The notes under the pieces are model-generated. The model did not search any database. It worked only from the letters and a program-made list of their open reading frames with translations, and was not told the DNA's origin. Positions 32,068-40,374 of a stretch of 64,000 nucleotides of DNA are shown here, piece by piece. Within the stretch, counting starts at the first letter, position 1; each line of letters starts with the position of its first letter. The translations under genes and the position numbers were made by a program. Origin of the DNA: an uncultured Collinsella sp. (GTDB lineage: Bacteria > Actinomycetota > Coriobacteriia > Coriobacteriales > Coriobacteriaceae); assembly GCA_958427145.1 (NCBI GenBank), contig CAUAAZ010000008.1, positions 1 to 64,000 on the forward strand, given 5' to 3'.

Positions 32068-32808
32068 TTAGGCAAACATGACCTGGTCGAACGTATAGAA
32101 GCCGGGTTCGCGGGTGACGAACTTCTGGGCGGCGGCCAGGGCGCCGTTGACGAAGATCTGACGGCTCGTGGCGCGGTGGGTGAGCGTGACCTCCTCGTCC
32201 TGGCCAAAGAAACTCACTTCGTGGACGCCGGCGACGGTGCCCCCGCGCAGCGAGTGCATACCGATCTCCTTGGGGTCACGCGCGCCGCACATGCCCTCGC
32301 GGCCATAGACGGGGTGGTAGCCTGCCTCGGGCTCGGCCTCGACGACGGCATCGAGCAGTAGCTTGGCAGTGCCGCTGGGGGCGTCGACCTTTTGGTTGTG
32401 GTGAGTCTCGACAATCTCGCAGTCAAAGCCGGGCAGCTCACGCGTGGCCTGGGCCACTAGATGACGCAGGGCTGCGATGCCGATGGAGTAATTGCCCGAG
32501 TGCATAACGCGGGTGTTCTGGCCCAGCTCACGCAGACGGTCCATCTGCTCGGGCGTATAGCCCGTGGTGCCCGAGACCAACGCGGCGCCCGTGCGCTCGA
32601 CATAGGCGACGACGGCATCGAAGGTCACGACGTTCGAGAAGTCGATGATAACGTCGGCCGCCGGGGCGCTCTCGAGCTCGGACAGATCAAAACCGATCTG
32701 GGCGACGATATCAAAAACGGGTTGACCGGCGGCGTCGACAACGCCCTCGGCGGTGGTGCGGATGAGCGAGCCCATGCGGCCCGTTCCCATAATGACGGTC
32801 TTAATCAA
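32068..32808 (-). CDS. dapB: 4-hydroxy-tetrahydrodipicolinate reductase
   Basis: A 246-residue NAD(P)H-dependent reductase, second enzyme after DapA in DAP synthesis. The N-terminal nucleotide site is VIMGTGRMGS; VIIDFSNVVT and the substrate segment ETHHNQKVDAPSGTAK (catalytic His and Lys) are as in DapB. It overlaps the lysA-dapA gene by 8 bp (start 32808 inside the last codons of the fusion), showing translational coupling. Confidence 0.95.
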   Translation of the reverse strand: MIKTVIMGTGRMGSLIRTTAEGVVDAAGQPVFDIVAQIGFDLSELESAPAADVIIDFSNVVTFDAVVAYVERTGAALVSGTTGYTPEQMDRLRELGQNTRVMHSGNYSIGIAALRHLVAQATRELPGFDCEIVETHHNQKVDAPSGTAKLLLDAVVEAEPEAGYHPVYGREGMCGARDPKEIGMHSLRGGTVAGVHEVSFFGQDEEVTLTHRATSRQIFVNGALAAAQKFVTREPGFYTFDQVMFA

Positions 32809-35110
32809 GCAGACCAGCCCCCTTCAGAGCATCGGTAAGTGCAGAGCGCGTGTCGTCTGCCATGGGGCACAGCGGCATGCGGTAGTTTGCCTCGATCATA
32901 CCCATCTGGGCGAGCGCCTCTTTGACGGGGATGGGGTTGACCTCACTAAAGAGGGCATTGATGAGCGGCTGGCCGGCAATTTGGATATCGCGGGCACGCG
33001 CCACGTCACCGTCCAAATAGGCGCGGCACATGTCATGCACGAGCTGCGGCTGCACGTCTGCCCACACGCTGATGGTGCCCGAGGCGCCCAGGCTCATGAG
33101 CGGCACGGTAAGCGCGTCCTCGCCCGAGTACATGCGGAAGTCGTCTGACAGCAGGTGGGCGATCTTGGCCGCGTAGGCGACGTTGCCCGAGGCCTCCTTA
33201 ATACCCATGATGTTGGGGTGCGCGGCCAGGCGCTCTACGTTGCGCTCGCTGATACCGCAGCCGCAGCGGCCGGGGATGTTGTACAGGATGCAGGGGATGT
33301 CCACGGCATCGGCGACGGTCTTAAAGTGCTGATAGATACCCTCTTCGTTGGACTTGTTGTAGTAGGGGGTAATGAGCAGCAGGCCGTCGGCTCCCAAGCC
33401 CTGGTAAGTAAGCGACTTGGTGAGCATGGTCTGCGTTGAGTTGGAGCCCGAGCCGGCAATGACGGGGACGCGTCCTGCAACATGCTTGACCACGGCGGCG
33501 ACGACGGAGTTGTCCTCGTCGTCGGTCATCGTGGCGCTCTCGCCGGTGGTGCCCAGGGTGAGGATGGCGTCGGTGCCGTTTTGCAGGTGGAAATCGATAA
33601 GGCGCTCGAGTGCGTCAAAGTCGACACTGCCATCCTTTTTAAACGGCGTGACGAGGGCGACGATTGAGCCCTCGAGATTGCGGATGTCCATGTTCTTCTC
33701 CTTCGCGTCCGCGATTTGGATGCGTTTGTTCCATTGGGCGGCGACTGCCAGGCGCTCGTCTTGGGCGCGACGGCGGGCACTTTCGGCGCGCGACTTGGCC
33801 AACAGCTCTCGGCCGCTCGGCAGCACGTCGAGCGTGGCAAAGTAATCGCCCGGGCGCTCGGCGCGGCGGATGAGGTCGGCCGAGCCATCGGGGCGCAACA
33901 GGACCTCGGCGGAGCGCAGGCGTCCATTGTAGTTGTAGCCCATGGAGTAGCCATGCGCGCCGGTATCGTGGATCACAAGCAGGTCGCCCATGTCGATATG
34001 CGGCAGCTCGCGATCGATGGCGAACTTGTCGTTGTTCTCGCACAGATTGCCCGTGATGTCGTAGGTGTCAGTGACGGGCGCTGTGGTCTTGTCGTCGCCA
34101 CCCGGCTGGCCCATCACCGTAATGTGGTGGTAAGCGCCATACATGGCAGGACGAATCAGATCGACGGCACTGGCGTCCACGCCGATATAGTCCTTGTAGA
34201 TCTGCTTCTCGTGGATGGCCTTGGTGACCAGGCATCCGTAGGGGCCCATCATAAAGCGACCCATCTCGGTGCAGATCGCCACATCGCCCATGCCGGCGGG
34301 GACCAGAATCTCGTCGTAGGCTGCGTGTACGCCCTCACCGATGGCGTGAATGTCGTTAGCCTGCTGCTCGGGCAGGTAGGGGATACCCACACCGCCGGAC
34401 AGATTGATAAAGGCGACATGTGCGCCGGTCTCGCGCTCCAGGCGCACGGCAAGTTTAAAGAGGATGCGTGCGAGCTTGGGATAGTAGTCGTTAGTGACGG
34501 TGTTACTGGCAAGGAAGGCATGGATGCCAAAATTCTCGGCGCCCTTGGCCTTGAGCATGCGGAAGGCCTCAAAGAGCTGCTCGGTGGTCATGCCATATTT
34601 GGAGTCGCCCGGGTTGTCCATGATGCCGTTGGAGAGCTGGAACAGACCGCCTGGATTAAAGCGGCAGCTGACCGTCTTGGGGATGGGCCCCGCAACGCAC
34701 TCAAAGAACTCGATGTGGCTGATGTCGTCAAAGTTGACGATGGCACCCAGCTTGTCGGCGAGCTCAAAGTCGGCAGCCGGCGTGTCGTTGGACGAGAACA
34801 TGATGTCGTGTCCCGTGATACCCAGTGAGCGGGCGATCATAAGCTCGGTATAGCTCGAGCAATCGCAGCCGCAGCCGTATTCGTTGAGAATGGAGATGAG
34901 CGCCGGGTTGGGGTTGGCCTTGACGGCAAAGTATTCCTTAAAGCCCGGGTTCCATGCAAAGGCGTCGCGCACTTCTTGCATGTTGCGGCGGATGCCCGCC
35001 TCGTCGTATAGATGAAACGGCGTGGGGAACTGCTCGACGATATGCTCGAGTGTCTCCTTGTTCACAAACGGCTGCTTGGCCGCATACGCCTCGTTGGGGG
35101 TCAATGCCAT
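32801..35110 (-). CDS. LysA-DapA fusion: diaminopimelate decarboxylase plus 4-hydroxy-tetrahydrodipicolinate synthase
   Basis: A single open frame of 769 codons joins two complete enzymes. Residues 1 to about 445 are a fold-type III PLP decarboxylase of the LysA type (PLP Lys64 in YFAVKANP, LSGGVGIPY, and the DTGAHGYSM block near 382-390). Residues 474-769 are DapA, with TTGESAT at 521, Tyr610 (LYNIPGR) and the Schiff-base Lys638 (GIKEASG). The linker is short and charged (LAKSRAESARRRAQDERLA). No stop or frameshift separates the parts. A ribosome site (AAGGAG) 6 nt before Met474 (position 33691) may also give free DapA. It therefore encodes both the committing step of DAP synthesis and the last step of lysine synthesis. 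Confidence 0.9.
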   Translation of the reverse strand: MALTPNEAYAAKQPFVNKETLEHIVEQFPTPFHLYDEAGIRRNMQEVRDAFAWNPGFKEYFAVKANPNPALISILNEYGCGCDCSSYTELMIARSLGITGHDIMFSSNDTPAADFELADKLGAIVNFDDISHIEFFECVAGPIPKTVSCRFNPGGLFQLSNGIMDNPGDSKYGMTTEQLFEAFRMLKAKGAENFGIHAFLASNTVTNDYYPKLARILFKLAVRLERETGAHVAFINLSGGVGIPYLPEQQANDIHAIGEGVHAAYDEILVPAGMGDVAICTEMGRFMMGPYGCLVTKAIHEKQIYKDYIGVDASAVDLIRPAMYGAYHHITVMGQPGGDDKTTAPVTDTYDITGNLCENNDKFAIDRELPHIDMGDLLVIHDTGAHGYSMGYNYNGRLRSAEVLLRPDGSADLIRRAERPGDYFATLDVLPSGRELLAKSRAESARRRAQDERLAVAAQWNKRIQIADAKEKNMDIRNLEGSIVALVTPFKKDGSVDFDALERLIDFHLQNGTDAILTLGTTGESATMTDDEDNSVVAAVVKHVAGRVPVIAGSGSNSTQTMLTKSLTYQGLGADGLLLITPYYNKSNEEGIYQHFKTVADAVDIPCILYNIPGRCGCGISERNVERLAAHPNIMGIKEASGNVAYAAKIAHLLSDDFRMYSGEDALTVPLMSLGASGTISVWADVQPQLVHDMCRAYLDGDVARARDIQIAGQPLINALFSEVNPIPVKEALAQMGMIEANYRMPLCPMADDTRSALTDALKGAGLLD

Positions 35111-35123
35111 GTCCCGTAAACCT

Positions 35124-35188
35124 CGCTATCCAGACGGCGCCATCTGCGCATCGAATCCGCATAGCGTGGACCCAATGTCCGGATAGCG
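35124..35188 (-). promoter_or_regulatory. Riboswitch expression platform, RBS-masking pairing
   Basis: The 3' strand of the aptamer closing helix (CGCTATCC, 35188-35181) can alternatively pair with GGATAGCG (35131-35124), just before the start codon of the lysA-dapA gene. This predicts control at translation initiation rather than by a terminator, since no T run is present. Confidence 0.6.
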
Positions 35189-35340
35189 CTCCCGCATTGC
35201 TGCAGACAGTCCTGTGGGTGTTTCCCACAGGCCCACCAGGTTGTTCGTGCCCGAAAAACCCAGTTCGGCGGGTTTCGCCTCCCCACGGGGTCAAAGCCTG
35301 CCGGCTCGCCCGCGGCTCTTCGTGCCCGCGCCTCTATCAA
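35182..35340 (-). promoter_or_regulatory. Lysine riboswitch (L box)
   Basis: Read on the minus strand, the leader has the L-box landmarks in order: GATAGAGGCGCG at the 5' end, GGGGAGGCGAAACCCGCCGAA, CCTGGTGGGCC, GGACTGTC and GGAGCGCTATC, which pairs with the 5' GATAG to close the aptamer. It lies directly before lysA-dapA, as expected for lysine feedback on the pathway. Confidence 0.88.
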
Positions 35341-35349
35341 GTGGTAAAG

Positions 35350-35378
35350 ACCCTATCACGTTGCACTTTACCAAACAA
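35350..35378 (-). promoter_or_regulatory. Predicted promoter of the riboswitch-lysA-dapA operon
   Basis: Minus-strand TTGTTT (35378-35373) and TAGGGT (35355-35350) have a 17-bp spacer and lie just upstream of the aptamer. Confidence 0.5.
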
Positions 35379-35488
35379 GAGTATTCGTATATAACGTTTA
35401 AAAAATGCAGGGATATGCTAGAAACATGTACGCCACAATCCTGTATCACAATAAGTTGCAACAGATGTGCCTCACGAAGGGATCCTCT

Positions 35489-36676
35489 ATGACCGAGCTC
35501 CAAGAACTCCGTCGCTATCGCCGCGATCTCCATCGCATTCCGGAGCTCGATTTCGATCTTCCGCAGACTATCGCCTATATCGAGGGCGTGTTGGCGCCGC
35601 TCGCTTGCGAGGTGACCCATCCGTGTCCCAGCTGCGTCTGCGCTTTCTTCGACGCTGGCGTTGGTGCCGTGCGTGCCACGGCGATTCGCGCCGATATGGA
35701 TGCGCTGCCCATCGCGGAGGCGACGGGAGCGGCCTTTGCCTCGATCCATCCCGGCAAGATGCACGCTTGCGGACATGACGGACACATGGCCATGGCACTT
35801 GCCGCCGCGACGTATGTCGACCGTACGATTCGCGAGCAGCCGGGCGCCATTAGGCGCAACGTTCTCTTTGTGTTCCAGCCGGCCGAGGAAACGACCGGTG
35901 GTGCCAAGACGGTATGCGAGAGCGGTGTGTTCGAGCGCTACGGGGCTGACCGCATTTTTGGCTTCCATGTGTGGCCCGATCTGCCTGCCGGCACGTTGGC
36001 GAGTTGTTCCGGTCCGCTGCTGGCGCGTTCGAGTGAGACACACATTCATATTCACGGGACGAGCATCCATATCGCTAAGACCTATGGCGTTCCGGTCGAG
36101 GAGTCGCACGATGCGGCGCTGGCGGCTGCCAAGTTCTTGGTTGCCGAGCGCGAACTGATGGACGAGCTGGGCACCGACGAGCCCTGTATCGGTAAGTTTG
36201 GTCTGCTGCAGGCCGGTACGGTTTGCAACGCGGTGGCGGGGGAGGCCCATGTGGCCGGAAGCCTGCGTGTGTTTACGGACGACATGTTCGACCGGGCGCG
36301 CGAAGGCGTGCGCCGCGTGCTGGACGATGCCTGTGCCGCAACGGGCTGCACGTATGATCTCGACTTTGCCGAGGGCTATCCGCCGGTCGACAACGACCCC
36401 GAGTTGTTTGCCAGCGTCGCGCCTGCCTTGCCCGGGCTGCAGCTTGTGGAGGAACCGCTGCTGATCGCCGAGGATTTCGCGTTCTATCAACGCCATCTGC
36501 CGGGCGTGTTTTTCCTGCTGGGCACGGGTATGCCAGAGGACCAAGACAACCCGAGTGGTTCGGATGGCTGTCCCGCCTATGCCACAAGCGCTCTGCATAC
36601 CGATACCATGCTCTTTGACGAGGAGATTCTTCTCAAAGGCCTCGATGTCTACAAACGATTGCTTTTGCTTGACTAA
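35489..36676 (+). CDS. M20-family amidohydrolase, candidate N-acetyl-diaminopimelate deacetylase
   Basis: A 395-residue M20D metallo-amidohydrolase. Metal ligands and neighbours are seen in RADMDALPI, HACGHDGHMAMAL, FQPAEETTGGAK and the C-terminal LIAEDFAFY. The family includes N-acyl amino acid hydrolases, hippurate hydrolase and N-acetyl-DAP deacetylase. It is divergent from the riboswitch-led dap operon, and the acetylase branch marked by dapH needs exactly such a deacetylase, so that role is favoured. GAAGGGA precedes ATG 35489; an upstream frame start at 35405 is unsupported. Confidence 0.82.
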   Translation: MTELQELRRYRRDLHRIPELDFDLPQTIAYIEGVLAPLACEVTHPCPSCVCAFFDAGVGAVRATAIRADMDALPIAEATGAAFASIHPGKMHACGHDGHMAMALAAATYVDRTIREQPGAIRRNVLFVFQPAEETTGGAKTVCESGVFERYGADRIFGFHVWPDLPAGTLASCSGPLLARSSETHIHIHGTSIHIAKTYGVPVEESHDAALAAAKFLVAERELMDELGTDEPCIGKFGLLQAGTVCNAVAGEAHVAGSLRVFTDDMFDRAREGVRRVLDDACAATGCTYDLDFAEGYPPVDNDPELFASVAPALPGLQLVEEPLLIAEDFAFYQRHLPGVFFLLGTGMPEDQDNPSGSDGCPAYATSALHTDTMLFDEEILLKGLDVYKRLLLLD

Positions 36677-36721
36677 GGCGCAAAGGATTATTTGTTCTAG
36701 AAAACACGAACAAACGTACGA

Positions 36722-36767
36722 TATAATAGAGATGTAAGTCTATAGAAACGTTTGACGTTACTAACGT
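36722..36767 (+). promoter_or_regulatory. higBA promoter and operator
   Basis: A consensus TATAAT (36722-36727) is followed by the perfect inverted repeat ACGTT-ACT-AACGT (36755-36767), just before the toxin start codon; this fits repression by the antitoxin. Confidence 0.55.
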
Positions 36768-36778
36768 AAGGCGATACT

Positions 36779-37060
36779 ATGATTGCATCGTATAAAGATG
36801 AGGATACCGAACGCTTTGCCATGGGTGTGCGGGTCAGGAGGTTCGTGCCCTTTGAACGTGTTGCGTTGAGGAAGATTCGCCAACTGCAGGTTTGTGCTTC
36901 GCTTGATGATCTTCGCGTTCCACCGGGCAACCGCCTGGAAGCTTTGAAGGGCGATCGTGCCGGTCAATATGGCATCCGTGTTAACGAGCGCTATCGGGTC
37001 TGTTTTGAGTGGAGACAGGAGATGGCTTGGAATGTCGAAATCGTCGATTATCACAAGTGA
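36779..37060 (+). CDS. higB: HigB-like toxin (RelE/ParE superfamily)
   Basis: A 93-residue basic protein of the RelE superfamily, HigB type, which cleaves mRNA on the ribosome. Seen are LRKIRQLQVCASLDDLRVPPGNRLEALKGDRAGQYGIRVNERYRVCFEW, with the typical NRLEALKGDR and RYRVCF strand. The toxin gene comes first and overlaps the antitoxin by 29 bp, the usual higBA order. Confidence 0.88.
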   Translation: MIASYKDEDTERFAMGVRVRRFVPFERVALRKIRQLQVCASLDDLRVPPGNRLEALKGDRAGQYGIRVNERYRVCFEWRQEMAWNVEIVDYHK

Positions 37061-37373
37061 TGAGACTTCGGCCGATTTGCTGTCGCCGGTGACTCCTGGT
37101 GAGCTTCTCAAAGAGGAGTTTCTTGTTCCCATGGGCATTTCTCAATATCGCCTTGCGAAAGAGACTGGGATTCCGGCTCAGCGTATCGGGCAGATTGTCT
37201 TGGGAAAACGTCGCGTGACGGCCGACACCGACCTCCGTCTTTGCCGTTATTTTGGCCTGACGGATGGTTATTGGCTGCGCGCTCAGGTGGCGTTTGACCT
37301 TGAGGCCGAGAAAAGGCGGATCGAACCGGAACTCGACAAGATCGTTCCTGTTCAGCAGGCCATCGCACTGTAG
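37032..37373 (+). CDS. higA: HigA-like antitoxin, XRE family
   Basis: A 113-residue helix-turn-helix protein: TPGELLKEEFLVPMGISQYRLAKETGIPAQRIGQIVLGKRRVTADTDLRL, followed by the HigA-type LCRYFGLTDGYWLRAQVAFDLE. It neutralises HigB and represses the operon. ATG 37032 has AGGAG upstream; an earlier frame start lies inside higB and is unlikely. Confidence 0.88.
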   Translation: MSKSSIITSDETSADLLSPVTPGELLKEEFLVPMGISQYRLAKETGIPAQRIGQIVLGKRRVTADTDLRLCRYFGLTDGYWLRAQVAFDLEAEKRRIEPELDKIVPVQQAIAL

Positions 37374-37402
37374 TGCTCAAAGATGATGGGGGTGGCGCGG
37401 CG

Positions 37403-37726
37403 ATGAGGCGACGCCGACAGTCTGCCGTATATAGTCCGGGTGGATGCGGGTGCGGTTTGCTGCTGCTTCCGGTCATCGCTGTGGGCATTGGCGTGATGTT
37501 TGTGCTTGCTGGGCTGGCTACGGCGGCACTCGTACTGTTTATCACTGCTATCGGCGTGACGATTTGGCTTTATCGCAGTCGTGAGCAGCGCCGCGCCGAC
37601 GGTAAGACCAATGTAGGATGGATTGCCTTTTTGGTCATCGCCTACCTGCTGAGCATCAGCTATTTGGCCTTCTTTATCCTGTTGCTTGTGAGCACCTTTA
37701 CCGGGGAATCCGTCACGGTGGGTTGA
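37403..37726 (+). CDS. Small membrane protein, unknown
   Basis: A 107-residue protein with a basic N-terminus (MRRRRQSAVYSPGGCGCG) and about three membrane segments: residues 15-34, 38-55 and 76-103, with a short charged loop (YRSREQRRADGKT) between the second and third. No family is recognised. The ATG at 37403 follows a GGGGGTGG stretch; a GTG at 37373 overlapping the higA stop is a weaker option. It follows higBA by 29 bp and may be cotranscribed. Confidence 0.65.
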   Translation: MRRRRQSAVYSPGGCGCGLLLLPVIAVGIGVMFVLAGLATAALVLFITAIGVTIWLYRSREQRRADGKTNVGWIAFLVIAYLLSISYLAFFILLLVSTFTGESVTVG

Positions 37727-37831
37727 TGCACTGCCAGCAGACGGTTGCGCAAAGTGCGTTTGCTCGGCGTTTGGATAACTGCATTGGCCGTTTACCGCAG
37801 CCTTAGCTCTCAGCTAATGAATTCAAGTTTA

Positions 37832-37885
37832 ATCCTTCCTACGATGTGCTGTGTGCCGGCACGGTAGCCGGATCGTAGGAAGGAT
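37832..37885 (+). promoter_or_regulatory. RBS-sequestering 14-bp inverted repeat
   Basis: ATCCTTCCTACGAT (37832-37845) is perfectly complementary to ATCGTAGGAAGGAT (37872-37885), which contains the ribosome site of the gene starting at 37888. The 26-nt interior can form a smaller GC-rich stem. When folded, the leader would hide the ribosome site completely. Confidence 0.75.
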
Positions 37886-37887
37886 GC

Positions 37888-38433
37888 ATGATGAAAAAGC
37901 TTGAAATCGAAGTGCTGCTGAGCCGTCGCGCTGCACTGGGCGCCTTCGCCACCGTCGCCTTGGGGACTGCCGGTCTTCTTACCGGTTGTGGTAGCGATAA
38001 GGCGACCGTCACCGAGGACGCTGGCGATGGCGACAAGAAGGAAGAGGCGAAGAAGGAAGAGCAGTCTACGACTGACCTGGCGGTTGGTGCGACGGTGACC
38101 ACGGCTGCCGGTCTTTCCGTCGTTGTCGATTCCGTCCAGCCCGGCCTCACAAATTATGACGGTTCGACCATGACGGGCATTCACGTCACGTACGTCAACA
38201 ATGGTGATGAGGGCGCAGATTACAACATCTACGACTGGAAGGGCGAGGACGCCAACGGCGCTCAGCAGAATCAGGGTTACTACAGCGAGGGCTCCGATGA
38301 GCTGCAGTCTGGTACCCTTGCCGCTGGTGGCTCTGTGGCGGGCAATATCTACTTTGATGGCGATATCAAGAAGGCACTGTATTTTGCCAACATGTTTGAT
38401 AAGTCTGCCACTGCAAGCTGGGTGTTGGCCTAG
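37888..38433 (+). CDS. Lipoprotein with DUF4352-like (telokin-like) domain
   Basis: A 181-residue exported lipoprotein. The signal has a twin-arginine-like LLSRRAALGAF followed by a hydrophobic stretch and the lipobox LLTGC with Cys34, so it may leave by the Tat route. After an acidic/Lys-rich linker (GDGDKKEEAKKEEQ) the rest looks like an Ig-like DUF4352 domain (LSVVVDSVQPGLTNYDGSTMTGIHVTYVNNGDEGADYN...). The ribosome site is inside the 14-bp stem described above. Its neighbours are an XRE-like protein and a Ser/Thr kinase, which may sense or respond to envelope state. Confidence 0.78.
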   Translation: MMKKLEIEVLLSRRAALGAFATVALGTAGLLTGCGSDKATVTEDAGDGDKKEEAKKEEQSTTDLAVGATVTTAAGLSVVVDSVQPGLTNYDGSTMTGIHVTYVNNGDEGADYNIYDWKGEDANGAQQNQGYYSEGSDELQSGTLAAGGSVAGNIYFDGDIKKALYFANMFDKSATASWVLA

Positions 38434-38472
38434 CATGTCGCTACCGTTGCGCCGTATGGGAGGTGAAGTCGT

Positions 38473-38895
38473 ATGCCCGATAAAAAGCTGACTGACGAGT
38501 TGCTCAATGAGCTTCTCGACGCGCCAAACATCGATGGCTATATCAAAGAACACGACTTTGCCGCCCCGTCGCTTTCGAACTACCTGAAGCAGCTACTGCA
38601 GGAAAAGGGCTTGGAGCGCTCGCGCGTGGTTCGTATGGCCGATCTCAATGAGACCTTTGGCTATCAGATCTTTACCGGGGCGCGTCATCCGAGTCGCAAT
38701 AAGGTGCTGCAGATTGCCTTTGCGATGGCGCTGACGCTCAAAGAGACCAACCGTGCGCTGACGGCTGCCGGGGTAAGCGTCCTTAACTGCAAGGACCGCC
38801 GCGATGCGATTATCATCTTTTGCATCGATCGCGGGTGCAGCCTCCAAAAGGTCAACGAGGAGCTGTATCGCTTTGGCGAGGAGACGGTGAGTTAG
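38473..38895 (+). CDS. XRE-like helix-turn-helix protein
   Basis: A 140-residue cytoplasmic protein with a probable helix-turn-helix in the middle (SRVVRMADLNETFGYQIFTGARHPSRNKVLQIAFAMALTLKETNRALTAAG). The C-terminus (DRRDAIIIFCIDRGCSLQKVNEELYRFGEE) is of a type often encoded next to bacterial Ser/Thr kinases in this group. It begins 39 bp after the lipoprotein gene and is followed after 98 bp by the kinase. DNA binding or a kinase-partner role are both possible. Confidence 0.7.
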   Translation: MPDKKLTDELLNELLDAPNIDGYIKEHDFAAPSLSNYLKQLLQEKGLERSRVVRMADLNETFGYQIFTGARHPSRNKVLQIAFAMALTLKETNRALTAAGVSVLNCKDRRDAIIIFCIDRGCSLQKVNEELYRFGEETVS

Positions 38896-38993
38896 CGGCT
38901 GATATCTGAGCCGGCGGAGCTGCCGAACAACGATGCAAACGAACGGGGCGCGGATGCCATGGGGTGTCTGCGCCCTGCGCTATGATGGAGGCT

Positions 38994-40370
38994 ATGGATA
39001 CTCAGACCCCAACATATTCCGATGACGAGCTGACCGCAGCGCTTGCCGAGCACCTGGCGTCGCTCGATTGCGACGACAGCTATCGCGTGGAGCGTGTACT
39101 TAAGCGCTCGACCGTTGAAACAACCGAGCTCGTGTACTTTGAAGGAACCGGCGGTGGCTCGCTCGGCCCCTTTGTCCGTAAACGCATCGATGCTTCGGCT
39201 CAAATCGGCGGGGCATATGAGCGTCTGTTTGCCGTTCAGCGGGCAGGCAGGCGTTTTGAGCACCTGCCCAGAATCGTCGATTGTCGTCGTGTGGGCGACG
39301 AGCTCAACGTGGTTATGGAATACATCGAAGGGGAGACGCTCGGGGCGCTGGTGGACCGTCTGGGAGCCACCCCCGATTATGCGCGTGAATTGTATCCTGT
39401 CCTTTGCGACGCCGTGGGCGAGCTCCATGCCGGTTTTGCAATGGCGGGGGAGACGTCGGCGCCGGTGATCCATCGTGACCTCAAGCCGTCGAATATCATC
39501 GTGACAGGTGCCAACTATACGCCTGATGACGGCCTGACGTTTTCATCGCTGGTGATTATCGACCTGGGGATCGCGCGCGTATGGCACGATGGCGCCGATG
39601 CCGACACCGTCAAGTTTGGCACGCGACCCTATGCGCCGCCCGAGCAGTATGGGTTTGGGCAGACGAGCGTGCGAAGCGACGTCTACGCACTTGGCGCCCT
39701 GTTGTTCTTCTGCTTGACGGGAGTCGACCCTAAGCCAGGGCTCGACATGCGCGAGCAATGCGAGGCGCGCGGCATTCCCACTCCACTTGCCGATGCCGTC
39801 TGCATGTCGATGGCGCTCGACCCGGCCAAGCGTTTTGCGAGTGCGGAAGCGTTGGGACGGGCGACGCGCGCGGCATACGATCTGAGTCGCCCCGTGCGGC
39901 CCCCTGCGCCGCCTGTCCGAACTCCGGCCTCGGAGACGGTGTTGACGCCCCAAGGGCTCCAGAACCCCGCAGGGCCTCCTGGCCCTGCCGCCTCCGCTGC
40001 ATGCGGCCTGCTCTCTCGCGTTCCGGAGTCTCTGGGCCGCATTTGGAATACGCTCGTCTGCTTCTCGCTGCTTGTGTTCTTTGCCGGAAGTCACTTTGCC
40101 GTCTTTCACCCCACCGGAGCAAACCAAAGCTACCCGACGTGGCTTCTCATAATCGAGTATTTTTTCTTTGTCGATGGCCTTATGGTGCTTATGCATTTCG
40201 CACTGCTCGATAAGCGCTGTCTTCGTCGGCGATTCGCGCTGCTCGACAGCTATCGCGGCAAGAAACTCACGAAACTCTGGCTCAAGGCATTGGGTGTGCT
40301 GCTCCTATGCATGATTGTCATAGTCGCGGTTGCCAATGCGACCGGCGTCGTCGATACCTCCGCTACCTAA
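38994..40370 (+). CDS. Membrane-anchored Ser/Thr protein kinase
   Basis: A 458-residue Hanks-type kinase. Lys63 (FVRKRID) is the ATP lysine, the catalytic loop HRDLKPSN is at 160-167, the Mg motif is DLG (190-192) in place of DFG, and the activation segment ends GTRPYAPPEQ. After a Pro-rich linker come three hydrophobic segments at about 339-360, 368-392 and 407-430, so the kinase faces the cytoplasm. No PASTA or other sensor domain is present. The start at 38994 is close to a GGAGG; upstream in-frame ATGs at 38982 and 38985 are alternatives. Confidence 0.85.
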   Translation: MDTQTPTYSDDELTAALAEHLASLDCDDSYRVERVLKRSTVETTELVYFEGTGGGSLGPFVRKRIDASAQIGGAYERLFAVQRAGRRFEHLPRIVDCRRVGDELNVVMEYIEGETLGALVDRLGATPDYARELYPVLCDAVGELHAGFAMAGETSAPVIHRDLKPSNIIVTGANYTPDDGLTFSSLVIIDLGIARVWHDGADADTVKFGTRPYAPPEQYGFGQTSVRSDVYALGALLFFCLTGVDPKPGLDMREQCEARGIPTPLADAVCMSMALDPAKRFASAEALGRATRAAYDLSRPVRPPAPPVRTPASETVLTPQGLQNPAGPPGPAASAACGLLSRVPESLGRIWNTLVCFSLLVFFAGSHFAVFHPTGANQSYPTWLLIIEYFFFVDGLMVLMHFALLDKRCLRRRFALLDSYRGKKLTKLWLKALGVLLLCMIVIVAVANATGVVDTSAT

Positions 40371-40374
40371 AAGA

